The position numbers and the translations under genes are program-made. From contig JACVRA010000086.1 of the NCBI GenBank assembly GCA_019828545.1, positions 62,001 to 126,000 of the forward strand: a DNA stretch of 64,000 nucleotides, written 5' to 3'. Under the pieces are notes generated by a model. The model was not told the origin of the DNA. It was given only the letters and a program-made list of their open reading frames with translations, and made no database searches. Below, one piece after another: positions 1 through 11,602 of this stretch. The stretch is from Paracamarosporium sp. OC-R06-R3. Taxonomy: Eukaryota > Ascomycota > Dothideomycetes > Pleosporales > Didymosphaeriaceae. How positions within the stretch are numbered: the first letter of the stretch is position 1; each line of letters starts with the position of its first letter.

Positions 1-1
1 T

Positions 2-721
2 CACCTACAGCCGCTTGACGTCGTCTGTTTTCAGCCATTAAAACATAATCATAAAATGGCTGTAGAGATAGCCACGCGAACTGGCTGTACAGAATTCAAC
101 AAAGTCGAATTTCTACATCAAATCCATAGTATAAGGATGGCGACTTTCAAGCGTAGGACGATAATCAGCGCCTGGGAGAAATTAGGTATATTTCCATTTA
201 ACCCAGAGATCGTCTATGCAAGGCTACCAACTGCTGTACGGACGCCGTCACCGCTATCCTTATCTGCTGCCAGCTCATCACCTATTGCTAATACGCCTAC
301 CTCATACCAACAGCAGCATAAGAAGATATCGCAGGCTCTACAAAATCGCAATATTTCAGGCAAGCGGCTAGAAAAGTTCCTACAAAGCTCACAATTGCTG
401 ATTGACAGTCTGGCGCTCGCTAAGCGTGACCTTCAAGAAATCACCGCAGCTGCGCAACAGCGTAAGAAAAGGCAGTTAAAAAATGCAAAGCAGGTACAGA
501 AAGGCGGCGTAATCACTGTTAAGGTAGCGCGACAAGCTATCGATCACCGTGTGGAGCAGGAGGCTTAAAAGGCTGCTTGTAAGGCAGCTAGGACGTACAA
601 AAACAGCTATTTTGAAGCCTTACAAAATCAACCCCAGCAGGTGCCATTGCTTAGAGAGATGACTGTTGATCCTACTATACTCGCTCTGTCAAACAACCCG
701 TATATTAGTCCATATAATTGA
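2..721 (+). pseudogene. C-terminal part of a pogo/Fot1-like DDE transposase, interrupted by a stop codon
   Basis: The open frame runs in from the left edge, so the gene starts outside the window. Its first residues, H-L-Q-P-L-D-V, match the block around the third catalytic Asp of Tc1/mariner-pogo (DDE_1, CENP-B-like) transposases. The W-E-K-L-G-I-F-P-F-N-P block that follows is typical of fungal Fot1-type C-termini. A TAA at 566-568 ends the frame, but the same frame continues with the expected Lys/Arg/Gln-rich tail for another 50 codons to a TGA at 719-721. I read this as a nonsense-mutated relic. A truncated but functional C-terminus is possible, since the stop lies after the catalytic region. 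The tail is basic and low in complexity, so its coding origin is inferred. Confidence 0.8.
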
Positions 722-765
722 AGCCTACGCTGTTGAAAAGCCAAACAGTCTCAATTTCCGATAAA

Positions 766-801
766 AAGTTGCGTTGGGCTGCGAAGTTGCGTTGAGCTGC
801 G
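766..801. repeat. 18-bp tandem duplication
   Basis: Two adjacent 18-bp copies (766-783 and 784-801) differ at one base. They lie between the transposase relic and the NACHT gene and may mark the end of the element or a slippage event. Confidence 0.7.
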
Positions 802-804
802 TAA

Positions 805-826
805 GGCCAAGGCGTCAGCCTTGGCC
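805..826. repeat. Perfect 9-bp inverted repeat with 4-nt loop
   Basis: GGCCAAGGC at 805-813 pairs perfectly with GCCTTGGCC at 818-826 around the loop GTCA. It sits about 90 bp upstream of the proposed start of the NACHT gene and directly after the 18-bp tandem repeat. It could be a hairpin left by the transposon end or an operator-like palindrome. The sequence alone does not decide. Confidence 0.6.
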
Positions 827-918
827 AGTTAGGCGAGTAGTAGAGCTTCAGCTTGACTGAGGGGCTTTGTTGCTCGGTGTTTACCCAGTCTTTCACTCGT
901 GAAGTGGTGCCACACAAC

Positions 919-3900
919 ATGGGGGAGATAAGCAAAGTTCGCAAAAGATCGCGCATTAAGCAGTGGTTTAGGGGTTCAGGCACCCTATCCAACGAGGCTA
1001 CCTCGGCCGCTCCGTCCACTACATCGTCTATTTCTCAAGAGCAAGTAAGTTCGATAAGCTCTCTTTATCGCATGACCCAAATTCACGCCCGCCACTGACC
1101 TAGCAAAGCATGAAGGAGGCCATGTACAACCATTAGCACCGGTAGCCTTGCCATCAGATGCAACACCACTAGCGACGACCTCGAAACAGGATGACATAAT
1201 TGAAGATGAAGCTCTCGCTGCGTCGAGAGATCGACTATGGAAAAAAGCGTTCGAGAGGCTGAAGGAAGAGCAACCCGAACTAGCTCAGGTTTACGAAGTG
1301 TTGATTAAAAACGATGTCAAAGTCGACCAGGAAACGGAAACAATCTCGCCCTCGGTAACGGCAGCTATGGTGCAGAAACAACAAGCGCGGATGGAATCGA
1401 AGCAATGGACCTACTCATGGTTTGGGAAGCCGAAGAAAGTTCGCGACACCGCTGAAAGTATCCTCACTACCATGAACAAGATGTCTGATCTCATTTCCGT
1501 TGGGATGTCTGTAGCTCCACCATATGTTTCATTACCTTGGAGCGTAGGTATGAGCTTGGTCGGGTTCGTTATGAGCAATGTCGAGGCGGTCAATAGCGCC
1601 ATTGATGGACTAAAAGACATCACCGGTTTGCTTGCAAGCTACAGTTATGCTGAAAGAGAATTCCTTCTCGATTCCTCGACTAAGGAGGGGTACGAAAACA
1701 TCGTATTACCGCTTTATACCTCCATTTTTGAGTATCAGGTTTCGGTCGCGCAATACTTCGCCAAAAGTACTCTCAAACAACTAGGCATGAACATGGTGGC
1801 CGCCAAGTCCTGGCCGAGTTCGCTTGAAACAGTCCATCAATTAAGTCAGGCGTGTTCGATGCCACTGAGCATGCTTGGTGTCCGATTGACCCAAAAACGC
1901 TTTGATGGCATTGATAGCTTGATGAAGCAGGGTATGGACTTACTGGAGCAGATCGGCCGCTCGGTTAGCACAGAACGCGAACAGCGAGAGAAGGTATTGG
2001 CGTGGCTGTCGCTAATACACCATTCTCAAGACCACCTGGATGCGCGTAATCTGATCGGAGATGCGTACCTAGCATCTGGCCAATGGCTCTTTGGCGACGA
2101 GACAGCATTCGTGCCGTGGAAGAAGTCGAAGAACGAAATTCTATTTTTACAAGGCATAGTTGGTTCGGGCAAGACGTCGCTGACGTCGATAGTCGTTCAA
2201 CACCTGCTGGAAAACGAACCAGTCGCGTTCTTCTACTGTTCGGCAAATTCGCAGCCCAGTAACCCCACACGGACAGCACATAACCTCACGAGGAACATCT
2301 TCCAGAGTGTATTAGCGCAATGCTCAGTTCAGTCCAACGGGACCATCTCAGACCGCATACGCACTTCCTTCGAGAATAGCAATGAGCAGATCGCGGGCGG
2401 GTGTGATATGACATTTGGCGCTGTTATGTCTACACTCAAAGATCTACTCCTGGACCGTGGCGATGAACAGATGACGTTTGTTTTTGATGCGCTGGACGAA
2501 TGTGAAGATCAAGGTGAATTTCTTACACATCTAGCGGATCTGATGGCTGCAGCACCAAACCTCCGTGTGTTCATCTCCAGCCGATTTGGTGTAGAAATTA
2601 ACAACTTTTTCCAATCTTATCGATCTTTGGAAATCAATGCGCAGAACTCAAATGACATACACGACTACGTCGAAGTCGAAATCACTAGACGCGGGAACAA
2701 CCTATCGCAGGAACAGACACGTCGATTGAAACAAGCTTTGGAGCGACAAGCTGAGGGATGGTATGTTGACTCAGAATTATTAGTTGCCGGACTAACGGAT
2801 AGCAGCTTTCGGTGGGTTGTCCTGGAGATTGATATCTTCCTGCCTCGGTCACAACGACAGGGGGGCCGCATGCTATCAAGAGACGTCGATCGTAGGCTGG
2901 ATCGGCTGGAAAATTCCGAAGCGCCTCCGGTCGAGCGCCTTCTTAATGCTTACGAAATACTATTCGGCTACGCATTGGGTGCTGAGGACGAGGAAGCCAG
3001 GCATTCAATCGTTAAAAGTGCCATTAAGTGGGTGTTGTGTTCGTTCTCACAGTTGAAATCGACTGTACTCTGCGAAGCGGTGCGTATGTCCCCGACGGGA
3101 ACGAGAGATGAAGATGTCACAGTCGACGACATCCTTGCTTATACAGCGAATTTTCTGGTCAAAGGATCCGACGATACCATAAGGCTTTCCCATCTGTCGG
3201 TACGCCAATTCTTCGAACAGCGAAAAGATGAAGAGTTCTCTACTTCAAAACAACACCTACACGTGGCTCTGACATGCATCAACTCGGATCCTTTTGCCAG
3301 AGTGACGGGATCAGAATCCCTATCAGCTAGTCCTGCATCCTTCGACAAATTCCTCAAAGGCTTTGACATTATCGGTTGGATTGAAGGTGACCCGGAAAGC
3401 CAATCCCTCTTGCCTACTCATGATCTTTACATATACATAGAGGCGCACTGGTACATTCATTGTCGGGCAGCTTATAAATCCCACGACCTTGTGAAGGCCC
3501 TACAAGCGTTTAACGTTGTCGGCCGCGCTTTGCCAGGACCGTCTCGACTACTTCTAGATATCGCTACAGAGCAAGACCTGACAGCGAAAGACGCGCTGGG
3601 CAACACCAGACTCCATCATGCTGTCCTTAATCGAGATTTCGTTTCTATGTCACGGTTACTACAGGTTGACAAACTGCTGAACCATGCCATCCTATCAAAC
3701 ACGGAGAATAGCGCGAAAAGTACGGCATTGCATTTGGCTGCTACAACTGCCTCTGTACCAGCCTTTCTCGACCTTATGTCCACTGGTGCAAACCTTACTC
3801 TACACAATTACGGAAAAATGACGCCAATACAGATTGCATATGTCTTACGCCGACATGGAATCATCACCAACACAATGCGACTGGGAGTATCTTTTTCAGA

Positions 3901-6478
3901 CAGTCACCGTAACAACCCTTTGCATTATGCAGCCTTCTTCACTGACTCATCGATCATGAAGGACCTACTGAGGAGTGGCTGGTCGCTACATACTGAGAAC
4001 GACTCGGGAAGAACTGCTGCTATGCTTGGTTCAGAAACAGGAGCGTCGATTATGTTCCCAACCAGCACTCTTGAGGAAAACCAAAGGTAAAGTGTTCTTA
4101 AGATGCTGGGATACTAATGGGCTTACGACTTACAAGTAACCAATCACGTACCCGCACCGACCCTGCTGTAGCCCCGCGAAGCGGAACCGTACCTACCGGG
4201 AAGTCGCCACCTCGCCTTCGAATTATTGTTGATGATACCTCGATAAGGCAGTGTGAATTCTGTGACTTGGGATGCTGGCTTAATGACAGACAAGAGTTCG
4301 TTTACCTCTCCTCTGCAGAGAAGGCTGGAAAAGTCTATCGTCTCTATCTTGCAGACGATCTCCCTTGCGTTTTCTGCTACTACTTGTGTGCCACAGCAAA
4401 GGACCTTTTCCGCGCGGTCGGCACTAGCAAGAACAGCGAAATGCGTGTTCGTGTGGGATTTGATGCCGATATGGAATATATAGGGAAGGGAAGGGACTCG
4501 CTATTAATCTCTTGTGCCGATCAACAATGTGAGATCGAGATATGCCTGGATATTGACGGTAAGCACACTTTTCTGAGTCAGAGGTGAAGCGTCCTGGAAA
4601 GCCGAAAAACAACTCTTCAAGCCCGTAGAGTGGGCATAACAGTAATGACCGAAAGCTTAACCTTGTGTTACCCTAAGCTGGCTTTGCGAAAGCAGGCCGA
4701 GTTTAGAGTTTAGTCGGGGATTTCATGACCTTATTGAAGATAGCCTGCTAATGTTTGTTTCTAGAATCTGTCCCGAAGTTGGCCAAGGACTTCTTTCGAA
4801 GCCGCACGCTCGCGCCAGAAATTACGGGGCCTCAAGTTGCAGAGAAATTGAGAGGTTGGATGGACCACTGCCGTCGAGACCATTCTGTCTGTGATGTGTC
4901 ACCAGATTGGTACCCCGACTACCTAATCGACGTCGGAACTTTGCAACAAGACGAGTCGCCCCGGCTTGTGCGACGACAGCACGACTGGTTCTCGAAAGAA
5001 TCTCACATCAAGTTTGCTTTCCTCTCCGCTCGAAGTGATGAAACGAGGTTCCATTTAAGCAAAGGCAATATTGAGGAAATGTATAATGGTGTTAAAATTG
5101 ATCGGTTCGCCAAAATACATCAAGACACTATGTCCATATGCCGTCAGCTAGGCTACAAATACCTCTTTGCTGACGAGCTTTGTATTGTACAGGATGACCC
5201 GGAGATGCAGCTGATAGCCAATACCTGGTACGGGCGAGCTTGTGAGAACGCTGATATCGTCTTTGCTTCTTCGACTTCCGCGGGAGACAACCTCTTTTCT
5301 CGAAAAACTGACGAACTCGAGGGCTCCATCAGGGTCAGATTAGATCAAAGTGGTGGAAAGCATGAAGATAACCTGCAGCCGTTCGTTTTGCAGCTACGCA
5401 AGGCACTCCCGAGCGCTTACACAGCCATCAGCGAAGATCTTGCCTCCCGAGGCTGGCGACTACAAGAGGCTATCCTGCCACATCGCCTTGTTTTCTTTCA
5501 TGATGATCAATTGATTTGGTCTTGCAGCCAAATATCTCAAACCGAAGGCAGCAGCATATCTCGTCTGCCGTGGTCTGAAACTATTGCTTCACTCAAGGAT
5601 CAATTAATAAAAGCTCTGGAAGGTTCTTCCCCGCAAGCAGCAGCATCATTAGTTTTCTCCTATTGGCGCTGGATCGTTGAAGTTGCCTCGCAGGGAGGGA
5701 TCACCAAAGAAGAGCACCGACTGCTGATATTGGATGGAATGGCCAGCTCATTGCAACCCTGGATAGAGAAGCTTTTTGTGAACGGGACTTATATCGCGGG
5801 TCTTTGGCCGCCTGATATTCGAAGTGGTCTGCTTTGGGTCTCTGCACAACCGTACAGGGAAAAAGAACGAGAATCCAGCAAGGATTACTCACCACCGTCC
5901 TTTAGCTTTGCATGGAACCAGGCGCCCATATCGTATTGCTTGTCCGCTGGGCTAAGGATCCACCCAGACATCCAAGGGAGCATGGAGCTTAAACAGGCAA
6001 TTGCGTTTCCTTCCACTGAGTTGACCATTTCAGCATTGGTGAAGGAGGTTGACAATGACCTTTCTGCGATACAACACTTTGAGTTTTTTTGGGATGCTGT
6101 TGAACAGCCTGAATCTATGGTCGACCCAACGTACGCCGAATGCCTAGTGTCTGGAGTGCATCGAACGACCTTCGCAATCATCGCTCCATGGACGTTTCGT
6201 CCGTCCATCGCACCCGCAACTGGAAAAGACAAAGTAAGTTATTCTGAGTTACCCAGGAAGAATCTTCATGTATCAGGAGCTCTCAAGTGTATGCTAATGT
6301 GAATACTCAGGCTGGGACAGGTAAATGCTTCTCAAAACCGGTAGACGCCAGGTGGGCTGGACTGGTACTTGGGAAGCGCCCACAAGGCGATGGATTCCAG
6401 CGGAAGGGGGTGTTCTTGGGACCGCTCTGCATCGAGAACATGTCTAGCTGGGAGAGAAAAGATCTAAAGCTGTATTGA
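919..6478 (+). CDS. NACHT-ankyrin-HET fusion NLR-like protein
   Basis: Proposed exons are 919-1044, 1109-2760, 2806-4086, 4137-4558, 4765-6233 and 6311-6478, giving 1705 aa. Order of domains: a short Ser/Thr-rich leader; a helical NACHT_N-type region (about 55-330); a NACHT NTPase with P-loop GIVGSGKTS (391-399) and Walker B FVFDALDEC (about 500); a winged-helix-like part; ankyrin-like repeats (about 850-1010); and a HET domain with its usual FADELCIVQDD (about 1294) and RGWRLQE (about 1389) blocks. Intron 2761-2805 is in frame (45 nt), and its removal restores the family motif G-C-F-R-W-V-V. Intron 4087-4136 has a perfect TACTAAT branch and joins the ankyrin end to the HET part in frame. Fungal STAND and HET proteins act in non-self recognition and regulated cell death. 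The alternative is two genes, with a separate HET gene starting at ATG 4117. Intron 4559-4764 (206 nt) is unusually long. Confidence 0.72.
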
Positions 6479-7698
6479 AATGATTTGAAATCTAATAAAA
6501 TCCACGATTGTACGTCTCAACAACACTCACGCACTGGGTTCGCCAGAGTCACAGACACGTTCAAACAGCATGGTAGTAGTGATACGCTGACCAAATCTGG
6601 GAAGTACCTTCGCAAATGCAGATTACATTATTGACTTCCCACCCCGTTCTCTCTCCATGTTCCCCACGAAGCTTCGACAAAATGTATGCGCGGACAGGGT
6701 CTGACCGTTCCCTGAGCTAACTCTTCGTGCTTTTGTACGCTTGCATTTAGAACTCTTCAAATGCTTGTAACTGACATTGCTTTCGCTCGGCTCCACTTGG
6801 GCCTAAGGTCTATGATAACTCACCTTTCTTTACGTCTACACGCTTACGGTAATACTTTGGGTGATAAATGAAATATTGTTTGAAACTACGGCCAAGCAAG
6901 CATAGCACGATGCCGATCCCTGTTACTCCGCACATGACGTGAAGCAGTCTGAGGAGCTGTTTATTGTTATTAGGAAACTATAATTTGCATAGAAGTGCCT
7001 ATGCTTACTTTAAGCCTAGCTTCATAGTAAAAGCAGACCATAGTACTCTACTTATAGGTACGGTCTGAAGCACGGAACACTTCACTAGCAGCTTAGATAT
7101 CTCTCTTCTTAGTCTTGTTACTTCGTGCGCTACTATACCTGAATATGATTCTACTGCTACTGCTACGGATCTTTTTCGCGTGGTGATTAATGTTACAACG
7201 GGCGATTCTAGTACAGGTTGCCTCCAGGCATGGCTCACGGAGGGCTAGAACAGCCAGTTTCTTGCAACTGAAGATGGTATCGAAGGGTAATCGCTTTTCA
7301 TCTCTGATGGAAATAAATCAAAGAGTTATATGTCCTTTCATCATCCGTCTACTCTATCCCTAGCTCGCGTTGTTTCAAGAGAAATTCTGCTTATACATGA
7401 GCCCTTTCTACACCATCATGCTATAGACCCCCTCGTTTCATTCGGCAACCGGTGGCCTATGAGGGTTTGAAAATCCATCTGGCCTCTTCTACAACTACGA
7501 AGTCTCGATAGTATCCAGCGGACAATATGGCCTCCCACTCGTTGGGAGCGGCCATACAAGCTAATGCTTCTCTCACTTGTCTAGCCTTTCTTTCCTTCTC
7601 TACTTTAGCTTTCTTCTCTCCTTTGTCTCTCTGGAGCTCTTTCTTCTTTTTCTTCTTGGGTTTCATCTCCTTCCCATTTTTGAGTCTTCTCCTCCTCA
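6479..7698. other. Gene-poor spacer between convergent genes
   Basis: This 1.2-kb spacer separates the ends of two convergent genes. A Lys-rich 80-codon minus frame (7457-7699) touches the stop of the downstream gene and is treated with it. I see no other recognisable coding or RNA feature. Confidence 0.5.
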
Positions 7699-9958
7699 TT
7701 AACGCCTCTTAATCCGGGAAGCTTTCATTTTTCTACGTTCTTCATCATCCCATGCTTTGAAAATTGGTATAGGTAGACCTTGGCAGCCATATGGCTGGAC
7801 GCCCTCACCAGGCATGGCACGTCGAAAGTAACGCGACTGTATCCCATAATTGTGAAGACACTGTACAAGAGTCTTTTTCTTCGAATCATCAATATCGGTC
7901 ATGAGTCTCAGCACGTATTGATCCAGTGAGTATTCTATCCCGCTCTTGTCCTGATACAAGTATTTGTCGTTCCGCTGCGCATCACAGACTAAGTTCAGCG
8001 CCTTGAGCATGGTCTCAGTCACTTCCAAGCCATTTTCCAAGGCGATGTGCAGAACGGTTTTATTTCGGTATCGCCAATTCGATTTTGTCCGCGGCGCCAG
8101 AAGTTTGATGCACTCTTTTTGACGAGTTGCAAGGCTGGCTTCTTCTCTGGCAACTTTACACCAAGGAACGGTACATGGCGTGCATGCAATAGCAAGCGGT
8201 ATCATCTGGTCGAACTCTTGTGGCTCCTTGTTGGGATCATGAAAGTGTAGTAGCCAATTGACAAACTTTGGCAGTGCCATCAGTGCTGCCGTGTGAAGGC
8301 TTCCGTCATTTGGAATTTCTTCGCAGTCGAGAGCACGGTAAGCATCAAAGTTGCCTAGCATTACGCAGGCTAAACGAATCGGGAGATCGCTTGGCAATCC
8401 ATCGTTCTCATCTGTCACGGAATCGTTGTTTTCCACACTGAAGTGATAGAATGTAGATCTGGGTGTGCTACACTTGAGTACTTCGTCTCGATCGAGCTCC
8501 AAGAGGGCTTCCAATACTGGTGTGCGAGATTTATCGATGATGCATGCAAAACTTGCAGTGATGCCTGAATCCGGTGTGCAGTAAAAAGGAAGTACTGCTC
8601 TCCTTAGTTAGCTGTATTACATTTTCATAGAGAAGCAGAGCCGAAGGAAGAGAAAAATTTCGTGGTGTTCTTTTGCGTTCCATACAACAAGAGGTAATTT
8701 AATGGTGTCGACAGACCTTTATTACCTCCGAAATTCAGTAGGGTAAACACTATGTCGTTGGAGATTCTTGGCTCAGCAAGAAGTGCCCATATTAGGGGCG
8801 TGCAATGTTTGAGCTCGACATCGCCTTCAGTCACCAATTTCCATTGTGGGACATCAAGAGGAACCCCACGACCTAGTATGGTGGCCAGAAGCTTTTTTCC
8901 GGAGGGGAACTTATTCATGCATTGGTAAAGTAGCTGATGGTCGTCAATAGTGGCCATTGGATGTTGCTCTTCAAGACATATGTTGAACCATTGAAGCACT
9001 TCTTTTTCAGTATCGTACAAGTCTAGGAGAACTCGTAAAACTTTTGATAAATTCGAGCGTTTACTAAGAGCTCGAAAAGCAGCTTCATCCCCCGGGTTGG
9101 ATGCTAATGCGAAACAGCGAATGGCGTCTTGGTCGGGGTCGAGACTACTCATTTCTTCAGTTGTGTATGATGTTGTCTGGCTTGAACCAATGAGCATTCC
9201 ATGAACAATTTCAAGGATCGCAAGATAGTTGTCTTGCAGCATTTCTGATCCAAGGTGCTTACGAAGTTCTTTCTCGAGTCCTTTCCATTTCTGTCTTTCG
9301 ACGTAGGGAACCGAAGATGCGGTATAGAAAGTTTCGAGAGAGGACATATTTTCCTTTACTCGCTCCTCTGTTAAAACCATTTTCGCTTGCCATTGTTTCA
9401 CAATGCTATGGATGGAATTGGTGTCGAAGGAATGCTTGAAAGCGTGGATTTGACTGAGCTCCAGATGCAGCCTGAATAGTCTCGCTCGAGTGTCGATGAT
9501 ACTGTCGCACAGAGAGCTATGGGTGAACAGACGTGTATTGTCAAGGTCTTCATCAGCGGTGTAACGTTCTAGCAAAGTCTCCAAATTCTTAGCGTCGGAT
9601 AGTATGAACGAGTGTTTTTCAAGGACATGTCGTAGGTTCTCGTGTAGCTCCATCTGATTTGGTAGAAGGATCTCATCTAGTTTCTTTGCGTAGGCTAACA
9701 CAGCATCGGATGCGTCTTTGAGGTCTTCAATCCGCCCAGACAACATATCGGAGACATCCACAGACCCTCTACATCTTGCTACAAGGCGATCCGTGATTTC
9801 TTTGACTGCAGGTAGCGGATCTATAGATTGTATTAAAAATGAAATTGGTAGCCATTTCGCGAGAGATGCTAGCACTCACAAATGTTTATAGTCAAGTCAC
9901 CGCTCGTAGATATGTCGCCCAAGGCTAGGTTAGTCCCAAAGTAGGCCTTTTGCTCCAT
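7699..9958 (-). CDS. Ankyrin-type protein with an N-terminal amyloid-signalling-like motif
   Basis: Read on the minus strand, the exons are 9958-9880, 9820-8686 and 8599-7699, giving 704 aa. The first intron has GTGAGT..TATAG and joins in frame. The second (8600-8685) has a CTAAC branch, but its exact ends are less sure. Residues 13-25 read LGDISTSGDLTIN, a Gly/Asp/polar motif like the C-terminal motif of the divergent hydrolase at 10335-11602. A long helical region follows, then degenerate ankyrin-like repeats (about 330-600) and a basic tail. I see no P-loop, so this is not a standard NLR. The in-frame stop is a TAA overlapping an ATG (TAATG). An equally Lys/Arg-rich 80-codon frame continues from that ATG to 7457, which hints at a frameshifted C-terminus. 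Function is unknown; a receptor or regulator role in a cell-death module is inferred. Confidence 0.68.
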
Positions 9959-10334
9959 TTCTGAACCTCACGCGGTGTACTACCGACTTGACAAGAGACT
10001 TAATCTCTACCGCCGGGAATATTCACAATGTTAGCCTGTTAGTGTTTTGCTGTTGCCCAACTCTCGGGTGTAAAATAAAGAGGGGTTGTTTTGGCGCTGC
10101 GGCTGAGGTTGAGGCTCATATCGACCCCTGATACACACCCCGCTTCTGCCTGGATTCGTAAATCGCCTTTTCGTATCCCTCACAAAACTTCAATCACCTA
10201 CGGAAAACACCTCCGACACGTCAGATTACTGTTCTCTAGCACACGATATTGTTTCGCTTATCTGTTTGGACAAACTAGTGGCTACAGTAATAGCGACCAT
10301 AAGAAACCGTTCCAGGCTGTATTAGAGAACCAGT
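9959..10334. promoter_or_regulatory. Divergent promoter region shared by the ankyrin and hydrolase genes
   Basis: A 376-bp spacer lies between two divergent starts, which makes shared regulation possible. No specific operator was recognised. In the hydrolase frame a stop codon sits just before its ATG at 10335. Confidence 0.45.
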
Positions 10335-11602
10335 ATGCCACAATGGTGGCCCTTGACATGGAGGAAGAGATCAGAACTGCAACAAGCCTCAACTTCCGAT
10401 ACGAACAGAAACCTCTTCAGCACAGCGGGCAAATATGGCTTGAAGATGCTCACAGAAGGCGAGAACGCTATTGTAGAGTAATTATACAGGCCGTAATACC
10501 AGCCCAAGCGCCGATCTAATGAGATACCACAGTATCGTTTTCGTACACGGTCTTACAGGAAATCGTGAAACAACGTGGACGCACACCAACTCAATCAAGT
10601 CGATATTCTGGCCGAAAGATTTGCTTGCTGAGGATATTAAAAACGCTCGGATATTTACATTCGGATATGATGCTGACGTTGGACGTCTTTTCAGCATGGC
10701 TAGTTCGAATACTATTAGGGATCACAGAAGAACACTCGCACAGGACCTGGCGAGGCGAAGACATCTTACGGAAACAGTGAGTTACTATACCCAGGTTTTT
10801 CCCATTCATAGCATTTACTCATCAGATCAGAGCACACGTCCGATCATCTTCATTGCACACAGTCTTGGCGGACTAGTTGTGGAACAGGCGATTCTAATTG
10901 CGCGGGGATCACTACAACCTTATGTGAGGGCGCTACTTAATACTACGTTTGCAATTGCTTTTATGGGTACTCCACACCTTGGATCAAGCAAAGCTGAATG
11001 GGCTTCTCAACTTACTCGCTTCTCTCGGTTGCTGGGGACCAACCACAACATTGTCACTGTCCTAGAACCTACATCGGAAGTCTTAGCAATACTACAACAA
11101 GAGTTTCATACCCTTATGGAAGATAGGAAGAAGAATGAACGGGAAGAAGTAGAAATTTGCTGTTTTCACGAGGCCAAAGCCCATAGCCGCCTTGTTGGAA
11201 AGGTACGCGCAAATGAAGTTCTTTCCCCACGCCCCGCAATTCTTTCAACGAGTCAAGCAGACGGATACTGATCTGTGGAATAATAGATTGTAACGGATCA
11301 ATCCGCTATCCTTCCCGGGTATGATGCTCAAAGCATAAATGCCGATCATTCGGAAATGACCAAGTTCCCAAGTAAAACGGATCAAGGGTATATTGCAATA
11401 CAAGAAACCTTAGCGATATGGGTGGAGCAGATGAAAAGGAAAGGTTCTCGTCTCGAGACATTTAGTAAAGGCGGTATTTTTAACCAATCGAAATGGCTTC
11501 AATTGAATGCTGCTAATTGATACAACAGGTGGAGAGTCTTCTTTCAGCTTCACTGCTGGAAACATCCAGGTCGGAAGAGATTTTAGCATCAATCATAAAT
11601 AG
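10335..11602 (+). CDS. SesB-like alpha/beta serine hydrolase with C-terminal amyloid-like motif
   Basis: Five exons (10335-10477, 10533-10776, 10831-11202, 11287-11464, 11529-11602) give 336 aa, and all joins are in frame. Splicing the first intron (TCTAAT branch, CCACAG acceptor) makes the family signature V-D-I-V-F-V-H-G-L-T-G (oxyanion-hole region). The nucleophile elbow is A-H-S-L-G-G with Ser140, and His274 in the A-D-H-x-x-M block is the likely catalytic His. This is the lipase/esterase-like domain found alone or at the N-terminus of fungal STAND proteins (SesB type). The last exon, 74 nt after a GCTAAT..ACAG junction, adds AGNIQVGRDFSIN near the extreme C-terminus, the position where SesB-type effectors carry amyloid-signalling motifs. 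If that intron is retained, the protein ends at 11520 without the motif. Predicted role: a lipid- or ester-cleaving death effector triggered by the motif partner. Confidence 0.8.

Noticed and set aside
705..1019. 104-codon minus frame before the NLR gene
   Set aside because: Spans repeats and the start of a better supported plus-strand exon; no family similarity.
10091..10519. 142-codon frame upstream of the hydrolase
   Set aside because: The overlapping frame from ATG 10335 splices exactly into the family motif V-D-I-V-F-V-H-G, so the longer frame is not the real reading.
9880..11602. Assignment of the shared motif to the HET-s prion-forming domain
   Set aside because: The spacing and residues do not match the HET-s 21-residue pattern as I know it. 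Only a general amyloid-signalling-like nature is claimed.
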